The notes beneath the pieces were generated by a model that worked only from the letters and a program-made list of their open reading frames with translations, did no database searches and was not told the origin of the DNA. The translations under genes and the position numbers were made by a program. From positions 1-64,000 of the forward strand of contig NZ_BSSE01000002.1 of the NCBI RefSeq assembly GCF_030268965.1: a DNA stretch of 64,000 bases, given 5' to 3'. This document shows positions 14,872-23,088 of the stretch, in pieces (position 1 is the first letter of the stretch; the number at the start of each line of letters is the position of its first letter). This DNA is from Microtetraspora sp. NBRC 16547 (GTDB lineage Bacteria; Actinomycetota; Actinomycetes; Streptosporangiales; Streptosporangiaceae).

Positions 14872-16200
14872 TTAGAACCATCCAGCCCGACGGTGCACGT
14901 CGAACGGCACGTACTCCGGGCGGTCGGCATGGGGAACCGGCAGGACCGGCTGGCCCATGGCCGCCGACGGCAGAAATACGGTCGCGTAACCGAGGCAGTG
15001 GACCTCGTCGCGCTGGTTGAGGCCGACGATCTCGATGGCCACCGCCGCGTATGACACGGTCCGCCCCGCTGTATCCGTCTTCTCCGCGACGTACTTGCGG
15101 ATCACCTTCCCCTTATAGATCGCCGCGTCGCCGTAGAAGATCGGCCTGCGCATGGTGGTGTACATGCGGTGCACGAACGCGTTGTCGCCCGCCCAGTTGG
15201 TGAGCAGCCGGATCGGTGCCTGCGCGCGCTGGATGCCGAAGTCGAAGGGCAGCGGCTGGCACCGATAGGGCGCGAGATGCCTGTCCTCGTGCTCGTCGTA
15301 GGGGGTGTAGGGCCATCCGGTCACGGGATGGGTCCGGGCGAAGGCCGGGTTCTGGCGAGACCGCCGGTAGGCAGGCCGGAACGCACGCACCAGGCGCGTG
15401 CCGTCCAAGGCGGCGAGGAGCCCATGGTCCAGCGACTGATAGGTCAACGCGTCGCGGATGCTGTACGGGGGCTGCACGATGTTCGGCAGCTCGTCGCCCT
15501 CGTCGACCTCCTCCCAGGACAAGACGCGAGCACCACGGCGCTGCTCCTTCTCAAGCGCCTCGCTGAGTTTCTCGATCTCAGCGGATGAGTAGTGATGGGG
15601 CTCGCGGTTGTAGAGCATCCGCTCGCCCAACCGCTCGACCGGCATCACGCGGGTCCCACCCATCTGCTCCACCGGCAGATGGATGAGGCGTCCGTAGGCC
15701 TTCGCTTTCAGCGCACCGCAGTTGGTCCAGTAGAAGTTCTCGGAATGATGGAAGATGACCTTCCCCTGCCGTCCACGGGTGACGACGAGCTCGCGGGGGA
15801 TCTTCGACGAGGTGAAACGCATTCCGGGACGCAGCACGTCGTAGAACTCCCATGCCACCCCCGACAGGAAGTTCGCCACGGGATACCCTTGCGGTCGCTG
15901 CACACCATGGTCGGCCGGAAAACGGACGTGGATGAGGATGGTCGGAGGGGCGACCTGACTGCCCAGCCAGGACCGTTCCCCATAGGCCGGATCCGTGTAG
16001 AGCGGGTTGTCCTCGCCGATGGCGTAGGCGTACCGCCGGATCAGATCCTCTGTCAAGATCAGCGCGCTGGGCACAGGGATGACGTTGGGATCCAAGGGCG
16101 GCGCGGGATGCGGCGGCGGGCGGTCCTCAGGGCTTTCCTTGTGGAGGAGTTGCCTGCTTCGCTCGATGAACTCTGCCAGGGCTTCGTCGAACGTCTGCAT
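14872..16200 (-). CDS. FAS1-like/MaoC double-hot-dog dehydratase A
   Basis: A 442-residue protein with two hot-dog halves. The first (about 40-190) carries YAIGEDNPLYTDPAYG and QVAPPTILIHVRF, the acidic and Asn-Pro hydratase signature of the FAS1-type dehydratase region. The second (about 290-430) carries RTHPVTGWPYTPYDE and AGDNAFVHRMYTTM. Family members hydrate or dehydrate acyl thioesters on CoA or ACP. It is the last gene of the operon: its ATG overlaps the upstream stop by 1 nt (TGATG). Dehydratase B upstream is a paralogue with the same layout. Together with the ACP and ligase this suggests processing of a carrier-bound acyl group. The substrate is unknown. Confidence 0.85.
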   Translation of the reverse strand: MQTFDEALAEFIERSRQLLHKESPEDRPPPHPAPPLDPNVIPVPSALILTEDLIRRYAYAIGEDNPLYTDPAYGERSWLGSQVAPPTILIHVRFPADHGVQRPQGYPVANFLSGVAWEFYDVLRPGMRFTSSKIPRELVVTRGRQGKVIFHHSENFYWTNCGALKAKAYGRLIHLPVEQMGGTRVMPVERLGERMLYNREPHHYSSAEIEKLSEALEKEQRRGARVLSWEEVDEGDELPNIVQPPYSIRDALTYQSLDHGLLAALDGTRLVRAFRPAYRRSRQNPAFARTHPVTGWPYTPYDEHEDRHLAPYRCQPLPFDFGIQRAQAPIRLLTNWAGDNAFVHRMYTTMRRPIFYGDAAIYKGKVIRKYVAEKTDTAGRTVSYAAVAIEIVGLNQRDEVHCLGYATVFLPSAAMGQPVLPVPHADRPEYVPFDVHRRAGWF

Positions 16201-17423
16201 CAGTTCTCCAGCGGTACATCGCAGGTCAGTCCTCCCCGTATGGGGAGCCTGACCGGCTTTCCATGGTCCGGCAAGAACACGACGGCGTAAGCCTCCACGA
16301 CGGGCTCGCGGAGCTGGTTCCTTCCCACCACCCGGAGAGTGATCGCGTGGTAACGGGTCCTCGCCTCATCGGTCGCTGTGTGGCGGTCGATGACCGCTCC
16401 GGTCAGCCGCAGAGCATCGCCATAGCGGAAGGGCTGAATGATGCGCACGCTCAACTGCCGCAGGAACGCGTCGTCACCCATCCAGTGCGTCACATGCTGG
16501 CCGGCGAGCGTGAACAGCAGACCTCCGGGCGCGCTGGGCCCGGAGGGGGCCGTGGCCGCCGAATCCAGCGAGGTCTCGGCCCTGTCCCAGGCCGGCCACC
16601 CGGTGACCGGATTCGTCGTCCGCCGTCCTTTGAGCTCGGCCAGCCGAGCGTGGTGCAGGTTGCCGGCTCGTACCGGGCGGCCCTCGGCGAAGACCCACAG
16701 CTCGAGGTCGGCCAGCGTCAGCGGACCCTTCAAGAGGGTCGGTGTCGTGTCCCCCACGGCGACGTCGCTCCAAAAGCGCGGGACCGCGCCACGGGAGGGC
16801 TGTTCGGTGTCCAACTCCCGCACCATTTGCTCGACGTCGGCGGGCTCGTACCGGTGGATCGAGCGGTGCGGGAACATCGAAGGGTCCTCGTCGAGCGGGG
16901 CAACCTCAACCTCCGCCCAGCCGCGCGCGAACCCTACTCCGTTGCGCTGGTATTCGACGGTGGAGCGGACGCAGGCCCGGGCCCGGTCGGCCGCGGCGAG
17001 GCGTCGGCTTACATCGCTCACGCAGACGCGCCCGGCGAGGGCGTCACCCAGCCGGACGGTGTCGTCCCAGCTGAGGTGCAACGAGCTCAGCGTGCCGGTC
17101 AGCCGGTGCTCCGTCAGGTCGAGCACCCCGGTCGAGGCGGGCGCGCGGACCGCCAGGACGAACGTCGGGGGCGCGAGCATCGTGTGGTGGACCGAGCCCG
17201 CGCCGTACTGCACATCGAGGTAAAGCGGGTTGTCATCACCCGACGCGTCGACGAACCGGCTGACATTGATCCAACTTGCCACGTCGACACCCGGTTCGAC
17301 GTCGGGGGCCACGCAGCCGATGACCCTTCTGCTCGACTGGATCAGTCGCTCGATCTCGTCGTGTTCCACAGTGTCGTCCTGCCCCACAGCAGAGGCACCG
17401 ACGCGGATACCGGTATCAGTCAT
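16200..17423 (-). CDS. FAS1-like/MaoC double-hot-dog dehydratase B
   Basis: A 407-residue paralogue of the next gene. The N-terminal half has FVDASGDDNPLYLDVQYG and MLAPPTFVLAVRA; the C-terminal half has TNPVTGWPAWDRAE and MGDDAFLRQLSVRI. The conserved DDNPLY block indicates an active hydratase fold. The ATG at 17423 is chosen because it overlaps the ligase stop (17416) by 8 nt; an in-frame GTG/ATG further up would lie inside that gene. The two paralogues may form a heterodimer, as paired MaoC-type subunits often do, or act on successive intermediates. Both ideas are inference. Confidence 0.83.
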   Translation of the reverse strand: MTDTGIRVGASAVGQDDTVEHDEIERLIQSSRRVIGCVAPDVEPGVDVASWINVSRFVDASGDDNPLYLDVQYGAGSVHHTMLAPPTFVLAVRAPASTGVLDLTEHRLTGTLSSLHLSWDDTVRLGDALAGRVCVSDVSRRLAAADRARACVRSTVEYQRNGVGFARGWAEVEVAPLDEDPSMFPHRSIHRYEPADVEQMVRELDTEQPSRGAVPRFWSDVAVGDTTPTLLKGPLTLADLELWVFAEGRPVRAGNLHHARLAELKGRRTTNPVTGWPAWDRAETSLDSAATAPSGPSAPGGLLFTLAGQHVTHWMGDDAFLRQLSVRIIQPFRYGDALRLTGAVIDRHTATDEARTRYHAITLRVVGRNQLREPVVEAYAVVFLPDHGKPVRLPIRGGLTCDVPLEN

Positions 17424-18771
17424 CACTGGTCGCCAGTTCGTCCGCAAGCCTTCCATAGTCGGTCTTGCCGGTGCTGGTCAGCGGGAGCCGATCGACGTCG
17501 AGGACGCGGATGAAACGGGTCGGTATGCCGATGAGCTCGCCCGCGTGCCGCGACAGCTCACGCCTCGACGTCGTCGCGTCACCAGCCGCCCGCGCCAGGA
17601 CCAGCCGCCCCGACAGTTCCAGGGCGGCCACCCGGCCATGTGCCACCAACAGCACCTCCAGCTCGTCGAGGTTCACGCGCTGACCGCTCAGTTTCGCCAT
17701 GCGGCGCTTACGGCCGACAATCGAGTAGAAACCCTCGTCGTCGACGCTGGCGAGGTCACCCGTCGCGAGCCGGCCGCGGTTGACGTCGCCGGAGGCGAGA
17801 TCCGCTCGCCGTCGCGCGTACCCCAGCATGACGTTGGGTCCCTCATAGAGCAGTTCCCCGTCGTCGGCGAGCGACAGGCGGCCACGGGGAACCGGCACGC
17901 CCACGCGGTCCGGCTTGTCCAGCACCCGGTCGGGCGGTACATACGCGATCCGCGCGGTCGCCTCGGTCTGGCCGTACATCACGACGAGCCGTCCGCCCCG
18001 TTCGATCATGTGATGTCCGAAGCGGAGCACCGTCTCAGGCTCCATCCGGCCGCCGGCCTGGCTCAGGGTCCGCAGGTCCGGCAGGGTGGTGTCCTCGAAG
18101 CCGACCCGGGTGAGGATCGCGTAGGTGTAGGGCACACCGGCCAAGGAGGTGCACGCGTTGTCCCTCATGGCCTCCCAGAACCGTGGCCGCACGAGGCTGG
18201 CACCAGGGAACACCACGGACGCCCCGGCGAACAGGTGGGAATTGAGGACCGAAAGCCCGTAGGAGTAATGCAACGGAAGGGCTTGCACAGCCCGTTCGTC
18301 ACCGTCGATGTCGAGGATCCGGACGATCTGTGCGGCATTGGCATCGATGTTGTGCCGGCTCAGCCTCACGTACTTTGGGCTGCCCGTGCTTCCTGACGTG
18401 CTGAGGAGGACCGCCAGCTCATCGTCTATGGGCCCGTCCGACATATGGAGCCGTTCGCAGCGGTCGCCGTCCAGCAGGAACTCGACCTGGTAGAGATCCA
18501 GGAGGCGGGCGATCGCGGCCCTGTCAGCGGCGCCGTCGACCATCATGACCGCGTGGCCGGCCGCCATCGCGCCGAGATAGGCGATGGCTGACTGCGCGTC
18601 CGGACGACACAGGCAGGCCACCAGGGACTTACGTCGGCTGGGGATGGCCGCGGCTCGCCGGAGGACGTCGGCCGCGAGCTCGGCGTAGGTCCAGCTCCGG
18701 TCGGCCCGCCTATCCACGATGGCCGTACCAGACGGTGGCCGGTCCAACCACCCCAGAAGCGCTGGTCTCAT
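17416..18771 (-). CDS. Adenylate-forming acyl ligase (AMP-binding, probable ACP ligase)
   Basis: A 451-residue ANL-superfamily enzyme that activates a carboxylic acid as acyl-AMP and loads it on a thiol carrier. The core motifs are LLSTSGSTGSPK (P-loop, about 125-137), VMYGQTEA (A5), GDLASVDDEGF (A7), GRKRRMAKLSGQRVNLDELE (A8 hinge) and LPLTSTGKTDY with the catalytic Lys near the C-terminus. It is shorter than typical acyl-CoA synthetases and similar in length to compact stand-alone adenylation domains. Its ATG overlaps the acyl-carrier-protein stop by 4 nt, so that carrier is the obvious acceptor. The acid it activates cannot be read from the sequence. Confidence 0.87.
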   Translation of the reverse strand: MRPALLGWLDRPPSGTAIVDRRADRSWTYAELAADVLRRAAAIPSRRKSLVACLCRPDAQSAIAYLGAMAAGHAVMMVDGAADRAAIARLLDLYQVEFLLDGDRCERLHMSDGPIDDELAVLLSTSGSTGSPKYVRLSRHNIDANAAQIVRILDIDGDERAVQALPLHYSYGLSVLNSHLFAGASVVFPGASLVRPRFWEAMRDNACTSLAGVPYTYAILTRVGFEDTTLPDLRTLSQAGGRMEPETVLRFGHHMIERGGRLVVMYGQTEATARIAYVPPDRVLDKPDRVGVPVPRGRLSLADDGELLYEGPNVMLGYARRRADLASGDVNRGRLATGDLASVDDEGFYSIVGRKRRMAKLSGQRVNLDELEVLLVAHGRVAALELSGRLVLARAAGDATTSRRELSRHAGELIGIPTRFIRVLDVDRLPLTSTGKTDYGRLADELATSDD

Positions 18772-19040
18772 GAGCCGGCGCGATCCTTTGACCTCAGGAC
18801 GGCGGCAGCGGAGGCGTAACTGTCGATCTCCAGCACGTCCTTCTCCCCAAGCGATACCCCGAAGGTTTGCTCAAGAGTGATGACGAGCGACATGTGGCCC
18901 AGCGAATCCCAGTGTCGATGCTGCCCGAAGACCAACGTGGTCACGTCGGTTTCGGCAGGCAGATCCAGCCCCACCTTGAAGGCCTCGGACAACATCTGCT
19001 CGAAACTGGGCCCGTCCTGCGCGGAATTCAGCGACGACAT
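18768..19040 (-). CDS. Acyl carrier protein
   Basis: A 90-residue acidic, four-helix carrier protein. The phosphopantetheine attachment site is S46 in HWDSLGHMSLV. The helix after it (ITLEQTFGVSLGEKDVLEID) and the closing YASAAAVLRSK are typical of stand-alone carriers of fatty-acid, polyketide or D-alanyl type. The ATG at 19040 is chosen because GGAG lies 8 nt upstream; a GTG-free extension to 19094 has no ribosome site. It is the first gene of the four-gene operon with ligase and two dehydratases (overlaps of 4, 8 and 1 nt). No phosphopantetheinyl transferase is in the window, so a host enzyme must activate it. Confidence 0.88.
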   Translation of the reverse strand: MSSLNSAQDGPSFEQMLSEAFKVGLDLPAETDVTTLVFGQHRHWDSLGHMSLVITLEQTFGVSLGEKDVLEIDSYASAAAVLRSKDRAGS

Positions 19041-19609
19041 TCCGGATCTCCGTTGTCCTAGCAGTCGAAATGCCTGGTGCCTTGAGCCGCCCAATTCGAT
19101 GGATGGGTCCGTACGGTATGGCCGGTGGGACGCATCCGAAACGATCGTTGGTCTTGTCCCGTGATCACCTCTCCACCAGGTTAGTCAGGTACGTACTGGT
19201 TTCTCCCCCTCAGCGCGGGGGGCTGAACATCGGTTGGTCCGCCGCCGACTCGGGTGCGGGGCCGTCAGCTGCGCTGATGCTCCCGCCGGGGTGAACGCGC
19301 CGTTGCAGTAGCGGGCCGTACGTCGGCGCAGTTCCGCGAAGCGATCGCCAGGACGCAACTGGCGTGACGTCGCGTGGAGCGCGTGGCGAGCGGCGTCGAG
19401 CATGAGTCGCACCAGGTCCGAGGGGAAGGATCTGCTTAGGCTGTCGAGATCACTCGGTCAATCAGGCCATGACGGCAGAAAGCCGGTAATCGGGGACCGC
19501 CCGGTCTCCGGCCTCGCCTGGTAGCGAAGAGATGTTGTGAGGTCCGCGGGCCGGGCCGGGGGTGTGGATTCGCCGGGGGCCGAGGGGAAGACCTGCTGAG
19601 GGAGAACCG
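19041..19609. other. Divergent promoter region between the carrier operon and the MFS gene
   Basis: The 569-bp region separates the minus-strand ACP operon from the plus-strand exporter. It must hold both promoters. A 75-codon minus-strand frame at 19185-19412 (MRLMLDAARHALHATSRQLR...) is open but lacks a recognisable family or ribosome site; I do not call it a gene. No palindrome stands out. Confidence 0.5.
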
Positions 19610-20878
19610 TTGGCCAGGGACGCGGCGGGGGAGCAGCCCCGACCACTTTGGAGGAACCGGAACTTCAACGTTTTTCTCAGCGTGCAGACCTTGTCCGTCG
19701 TGGGGGACTCCTTCTCCACTCTGGCGATGCCGCTGCTGGTTCTCCACGCGACGGGCTCCATCGTCCAGATGGGCCTGCTGACCGGCCTGGCGGGGGCCGC
19801 GTCGATCTTCACGGGGATCTTCGCCGGGGTGCTGGCCGACCGGGTGAACCGACGGGCCCTGCTGATCGCCTGCGACCTTGTCCGGGCGCTTGTCTACGCG
19901 CTCATCCCGCTCGTCTGGCTCTTCTCTCCGCAGATCTGGCTCCTCTACGTCGTCGTACCGATTGGCGCCGCCCTTGGAATGGTTTTCCAGGTCGCATACG
20001 TCACCGTCGTGCCCGGCCTCGTCGACGAGGGCCAGATCATGAAGGCCAACAGCCGTCTCTATGGGACGTACTCCATCGCGAGCATCATGGGACCCGTGCT
20101 CGCCGGTCTCGTCTCGGCGATGTACGGCCCATCCGCCGCGATCGCGGCGGACGCGGGAAGCTTCGCCGTGTCCGCCGCCGGCCTGTGTTTCGTCCGCCCG
20201 CGGTTGCGGAGCGCCACCGCCGTCGGGGATGCGTCGCCGCCCATATCGCAGGCGGGCTGGAAGGACGTCCTGGTGGGCGCGCGGTTCCTCTGGGGGCATC
20301 CGGCGCTGCGGTCGCTGACGGTCCTCCTGTCGTTCCTGACATTCCTCACCCTCGGCCTGACCGACCTGATCATCTTCCACCTGAAGCACGATCTCGGGCA
20401 GCCCGACAGTGCGGCCGGATACGTGCTGGCGTCCGCCGCGGTCGGGTCGATGGCCGCCGCCGTCTTCGCGGGTTTCGCACGCCGGTCCCTCGGATTCGGC
20501 GCCTGCTGGATCGGGTCGTACGCGCTGTGCGGTGTCGCCATCTCGTTCATCGGCCTGTCCGCGAACGTTCCCACGGTGGCGGTGCTGGCGACCGTCTTCC
20601 TCTTCTGCAGGGGCACCGCCGGGATCTGCTCCATGTCACTGAGGCAGGAGGTGACCCCGGATCGCCTGCTGGGACGTGTCACCTCGGCGTTCTGGACCAT
20701 CCACGCGGCCCTCGGCCCGATCGGCGCGGCCTTGCTGACCTGGGGGGCTGCCCGTTTCGGTGTCGCGGTCGTCTGCCTGGCGGCCGGGATCACCTGCCTG
20801 GCGATCGCCCTGTGCGCGACCTTGACCCCCATCCGCCACCCGCGCCCCGAGCTCCTGCCCGCCGAGGCCAGGAAGTAG
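19610..20878 (+). CDS. MFS exporter
   Basis: A 422-residue major facilitator with about twelve membrane segments. It has the loop 2-3 signature GVLADRVNRRALLIACDL and the repeated form FRPR/LGRVTSAFWTIHAALG in the second half, as in macrolide-efflux-type (MFS_3) carriers. The TTG at 19610 is preferred because GAGGGAG lies 5 nt upstream; a GTG at 19562 in the same frame has no such site. It is divergent from the ACP-ligase-dehydratase operon and may export its product, which is inference from position. It ends 14 bp from the convergent sigma-factor gene. Confidence 0.88.
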   Translation: MARDAAGEQPRPLWRNRNFNVFLSVQTLSVVGDSFSTLAMPLLVLHATGSIVQMGLLTGLAGAASIFTGIFAGVLADRVNRRALLIACDLVRALVYALIPLVWLFSPQIWLLYVVVPIGAALGMVFQVAYVTVVPGLVDEGQIMKANSRLYGTYSIASIMGPVLAGLVSAMYGPSAAIAADAGSFAVSAAGLCFVRPRLRSATAVGDASPPISQAGWKDVLVGARFLWGHPALRSLTVLLSFLTFLTLGLTDLIIFHLKHDLGQPDSAAGYVLASAAVGSMAAAVFAGFARRSLGFGACWIGSYALCGVAISFIGLSANVPTVAVLATVFLFCRGTAGICSMSLRQEVTPDRLLGRVTSAFWTIHAALGPIGAALLTWGAARFGVAVVCLAAGITCLAIALCATLTPIRHPRPELLPAEARK

Positions 20879-20892
20879 GCCAGACCCAAGCA

Positions 20893-22095
20893 TTAGACCC
20901 TGCCGGAGGCATCGCGGGCGAGGTGGGCGGCGCGGGTGGTGAGGTAGTCGCGTTCGGGGATGCTGGTCGTCCGGCTCGCCGCTCTGCGGTAGTCGTCGAT
21001 CGCCGCCTGGCGGTCGCCGGCCATCTCCAGCAGGTGGGCCCGGGCGGCGTAGAAGCGGTGGTTTCCGGCGAGGCGGCCGTCGGCGTCGAGCGCCTTGAGC
21101 ATCGCGAGGCCGGTCGCGGCGCCGTGCACCATGGCGGCGGCGACGGCGCGGTTGAGTGTGACCACGGGGTTGTCGGTCATCCGCTCCAGCAGGCCGTACA
21201 GCGCCAGGATCTGCGGCCAGTCGGTCTCCTCGGCCGTCGTCGCCTCGTCGTGGAGGGCGGCGATCGCCGCCTGGAGCTGGTACGGCCCGACGGAGCCCTT
21301 GGCGAGGGTGCAGGTGATGAGCGCGACGCCGTCGGCGATGGCCCGTCCGTCCCACAGGCTCCGGTCCTGTTCGGCGAGCGGGACCGGAGTGCCCCTGGCG
21401 TCGATCCGCGCGGGCCGCCTGGCGTCGGTGAGCAGCATCAGGGCGAGTAGGCCGGCCACCTCGCAGTCGTCCGGAAGCAGGCGGTGGGCCATCCGGGTCA
21501 GCCGGACCGCTTCGCGGGACAGCTCCACGCGGTGCAGGCCGGGGCCGACGCTGCTGGCGTAGCCCTCGTTGAAGATGAGGTACAGCACGTGCAGCACCGA
21601 GCCGAGCCGCGTCGCCCGCTCGTGGGGATCCGGCATCCGGAACGGGACGCCGGACGCCTTGATGCGCTGTTTGGCCCGGCTGATCCGCTGCGCCATCGTC
21701 GCCTCGGGCACCATGAACGCCTTGGCGATCTCGGCCGTGGTGAGGCCGCCCACGGACCGAAGGGTGAGCGCGATCGCCGATGCCGAGGTCAGCGCGGGAT
21801 GGCAGCACAGGAACAACATGATCAGCGTGTCGTCCCGCTCCGCCTCGCGTGCGTCCTCGGCCGGCGGTGCCGTCCGCCGTTCCGGGGGCGCCTGAGCGGC
21901 CACGAGTTCCTCCCGGCGGCGCCGCGCCTGCTCGTTGCGCACCTGGTCGGTCAGCCGGCGCTGCGCGACCTGGATGAGCCAGCCTCGGGGGTTGCCGGGC
22001 ACGCCTTGCCCGGGCCACTGGGCCACGGCGTCCAGCATCGACTCCTGCACCGCGTCCTCGGCGGCGTCGAAGTCCCCGAAACGGCGGGTGAGCAC
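20893..22095 (-). CDS. ECF-type sigma factor with C-terminal DUF6596-like domain
   Basis: A 400-residue sigma-70-related protein. Region 2 includes DFDAAEDAVQESMLDA and NPRGWLIQVAQRRLTD; region 4 includes LTTAEIAKAFMVPEATMAQRISRAKQ. The long helical C-terminal part (from LIFNEGY, about 170-400) is the DUF6596-like extension of this sigma group. Homologous-looking codons extend upstream of the GTG at 22095 (DNPIVDDLLRELAPQVVG), yet no start codon fits. The upstream GTG at 22159, which overlaps the YCII stop, would work only if one G in GCTGGAT were absent. Translation may begin at 22095, at a CTG (22152), or the gene may be frameshifted. The partner gene upstream encodes a YCII protein, the usual arrangement for this family. 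Confidence 0.82.
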   Translation of the reverse strand: MLTRRFGDFDAAEDAVQESMLDAVAQWPGQGVPGNPRGWLIQVAQRRLTDQVRNEQARRRREELVAAQAPPERRTAPPAEDAREAERDDTLIMLFLCCHPALTSASAIALTLRSVGGLTTAEIAKAFMVPEATMAQRISRAKQRIKASGVPFRMPDPHERATRLGSVLHVLYLIFNEGYASSVGPGLHRVELSREAVRLTRMAHRLLPDDCEVAGLLALMLLTDARRPARIDARGTPVPLAEQDRSLWDGRAIADGVALITCTLAKGSVGPYQLQAAIAALHDEATTAEETDWPQILALYGLLERMTDNPVVTLNRAVAAAMVHGAATGLAMLKALDADGRLAGNHRFYAARAHLLEMAGDRQAAIDDYRRAASRTTSIPERDYLTTRAAHLARDASGRV

Positions 22096-22155
22096 GCCGA
22101 CGACCTGCGGCGCCAGTTCGCGCAGCAGGTCGTCGACGATCGGGTTATCCAGCGG

Positions 22156-22551
22156 TCACAGCTCCTCCGGCGGCCCGGACATCACCTGACGGACCTCGAT
22201 CGGCATGTTCAGCGGCGTGCCTCCGGGCCCGGGCGCGGCCGAGATGTACGCGGCGAGCTCGACCGCCCGCTCCGGGCCCTCGCAGTCGACGATCCAGTAG
22301 CCGATCAGGAACTCCTTCGTCTCGGGGAACGGACCGTCCGTGATCACGGGGGCGCTGTCGCCGGCCCGCACGATCTTGGCCTGGTCCGGGCCCGCCAGCC
22401 CCTGGGCGTCCACGAACACGCCGTCCGCGACGAGCTTGTTGTTCGTGGTCTGCATGAACTCGATGTGGGCCTTGACGTCCTCCGGGGGCCAGGTGTGGAT
22501 CGGCGGAAGGTCGGTCTGCTCGCTGAACTGCATCAGCAGCATGTATTTCAT
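22156..22551 (-). CDS. YCII-related protein (DGPF-type), sigma-factor partner
   Basis: A 131-residue single-domain YCII protein. It begins MKYMLLMQFSE and contains VITDGPFPETKEFLIGYWIVDC and the ferredoxin-like ending MPIEVRQVM. Proteins of this kind are nearly always encoded beside ECF sigma factors with long C-terminal extensions. Their biochemical role is unproven, though a catalytic His-Asp pair has been proposed for YCII folds. The ATG at 22551 follows GAGGAG by 7 nt. The stop lies where the sigma-factor coding sequence begins, so the two are probably translated together. Confidence 0.87.
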   Translation of the reverse strand: MKYMLLMQFSEQTDLPPIHTWPPEDVKAHIEFMQTTNNKLVADGVFVDAQGLAGPDQAKIVRAGDSAPVITDGPFPETKEFLIGYWIVDCEGPERAVELAAYISAAPGPGGTPLNMPIEVRQVMSGPPEEL

Positions 22552-22670
22552 GGTCTCGCTCCTCACGTTCATCGACGCCTTCACCCACAGGTCGAAGCAC
22601 GCTGTTCCATTCTCGACATCCCGCCGAGATTCCGGGAAAGAAAATTCGGATCGGCAGTGACCGGTCTCCG

Positions 22671-23087
22671 TCACTTCACGCGCCGTTGGCCGTACGGGCG
22701 GGTCAGAACGTTTCCGCGCCGGGGCGGGGCCGCCTCCAGGGAGTCGATGTGCTCCGACAGCGCGGTCCTGAGATCGGCGAGGCGCTCGTGCGCGAAGTCG
22801 CGCAACTGGCCGAGGAACAGCGGGACACGCTCGTCCGCCAGCCGGTAGTAGACGCGGGTCCCGGCCCTCCGGCTGGTCACGAGGTGCGCCGCGCGGAGCT
22901 GCTGGAGCTGGGCCGAGGTGTTCTTCAGCGCGATCCCCGCCTCCTCGGCCAGCTCCTCGACCGTGCGCTCCCGCTCGCCCAGGACGTCCAGCAGTCGCAG
23001 CCGCACGGGACTGGCGAACGCCTTCCCGATGCGGGCGAGCTGCTGATAGATCGGCTCCTCGGGGAATCCGGCCATGTCAGACGCCAT
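22671..23087 (-). CDS. ArsR-family transcriptional regulator
   Basis: A 138-residue winged-helix repressor. The DNA-binding part spans about residues 25-90 (ASPVRLRLLDVLGERERTVEELAEEAGIALKNTSAQLQQL), followed by the wing LVTSRRAGTRVYYRL. No Cys metal site is visible, so it is not a classic arsenic or metal sensor; a redox or organic signal is more likely. It is the second gene of an operon with the cupin, starting 1 nt after the cupin stop. The inverted repeat at 23622-23639 upstream of the cupin gene is the likely operator, giving autoregulation and possibly control of the divergent MFS gene. Confidence 0.88.
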   Translation of the reverse strand: MASDMAGFPEEPIYQQLARIGKAFASPVRLRLLDVLGERERTVEELAEEAGIALKNTSAQLQQLRAAHLVTSRRAGTRVYYRLADERVPLFLGQLRDFAHERLADLRTALSEHIDSLEAAPPRRGNVLTRPYGQRRVK

Positions 23088-23088
23088 G

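Noticed and set aside
19185-19412. A 75-codon gene upstream of the acyl carrier protein
   Set aside because: No ribosome site, no recognised family, and its last third is Arg/Pro/Ser low-complexity typical of non-coding high-GC DNA.
19436-20389. A 317-codon minus-strand frame across the MFS gene
   Set aside because: It is antisense to a protein with obvious membrane segments and family motifs. The product is a charged low-complexity sequence.
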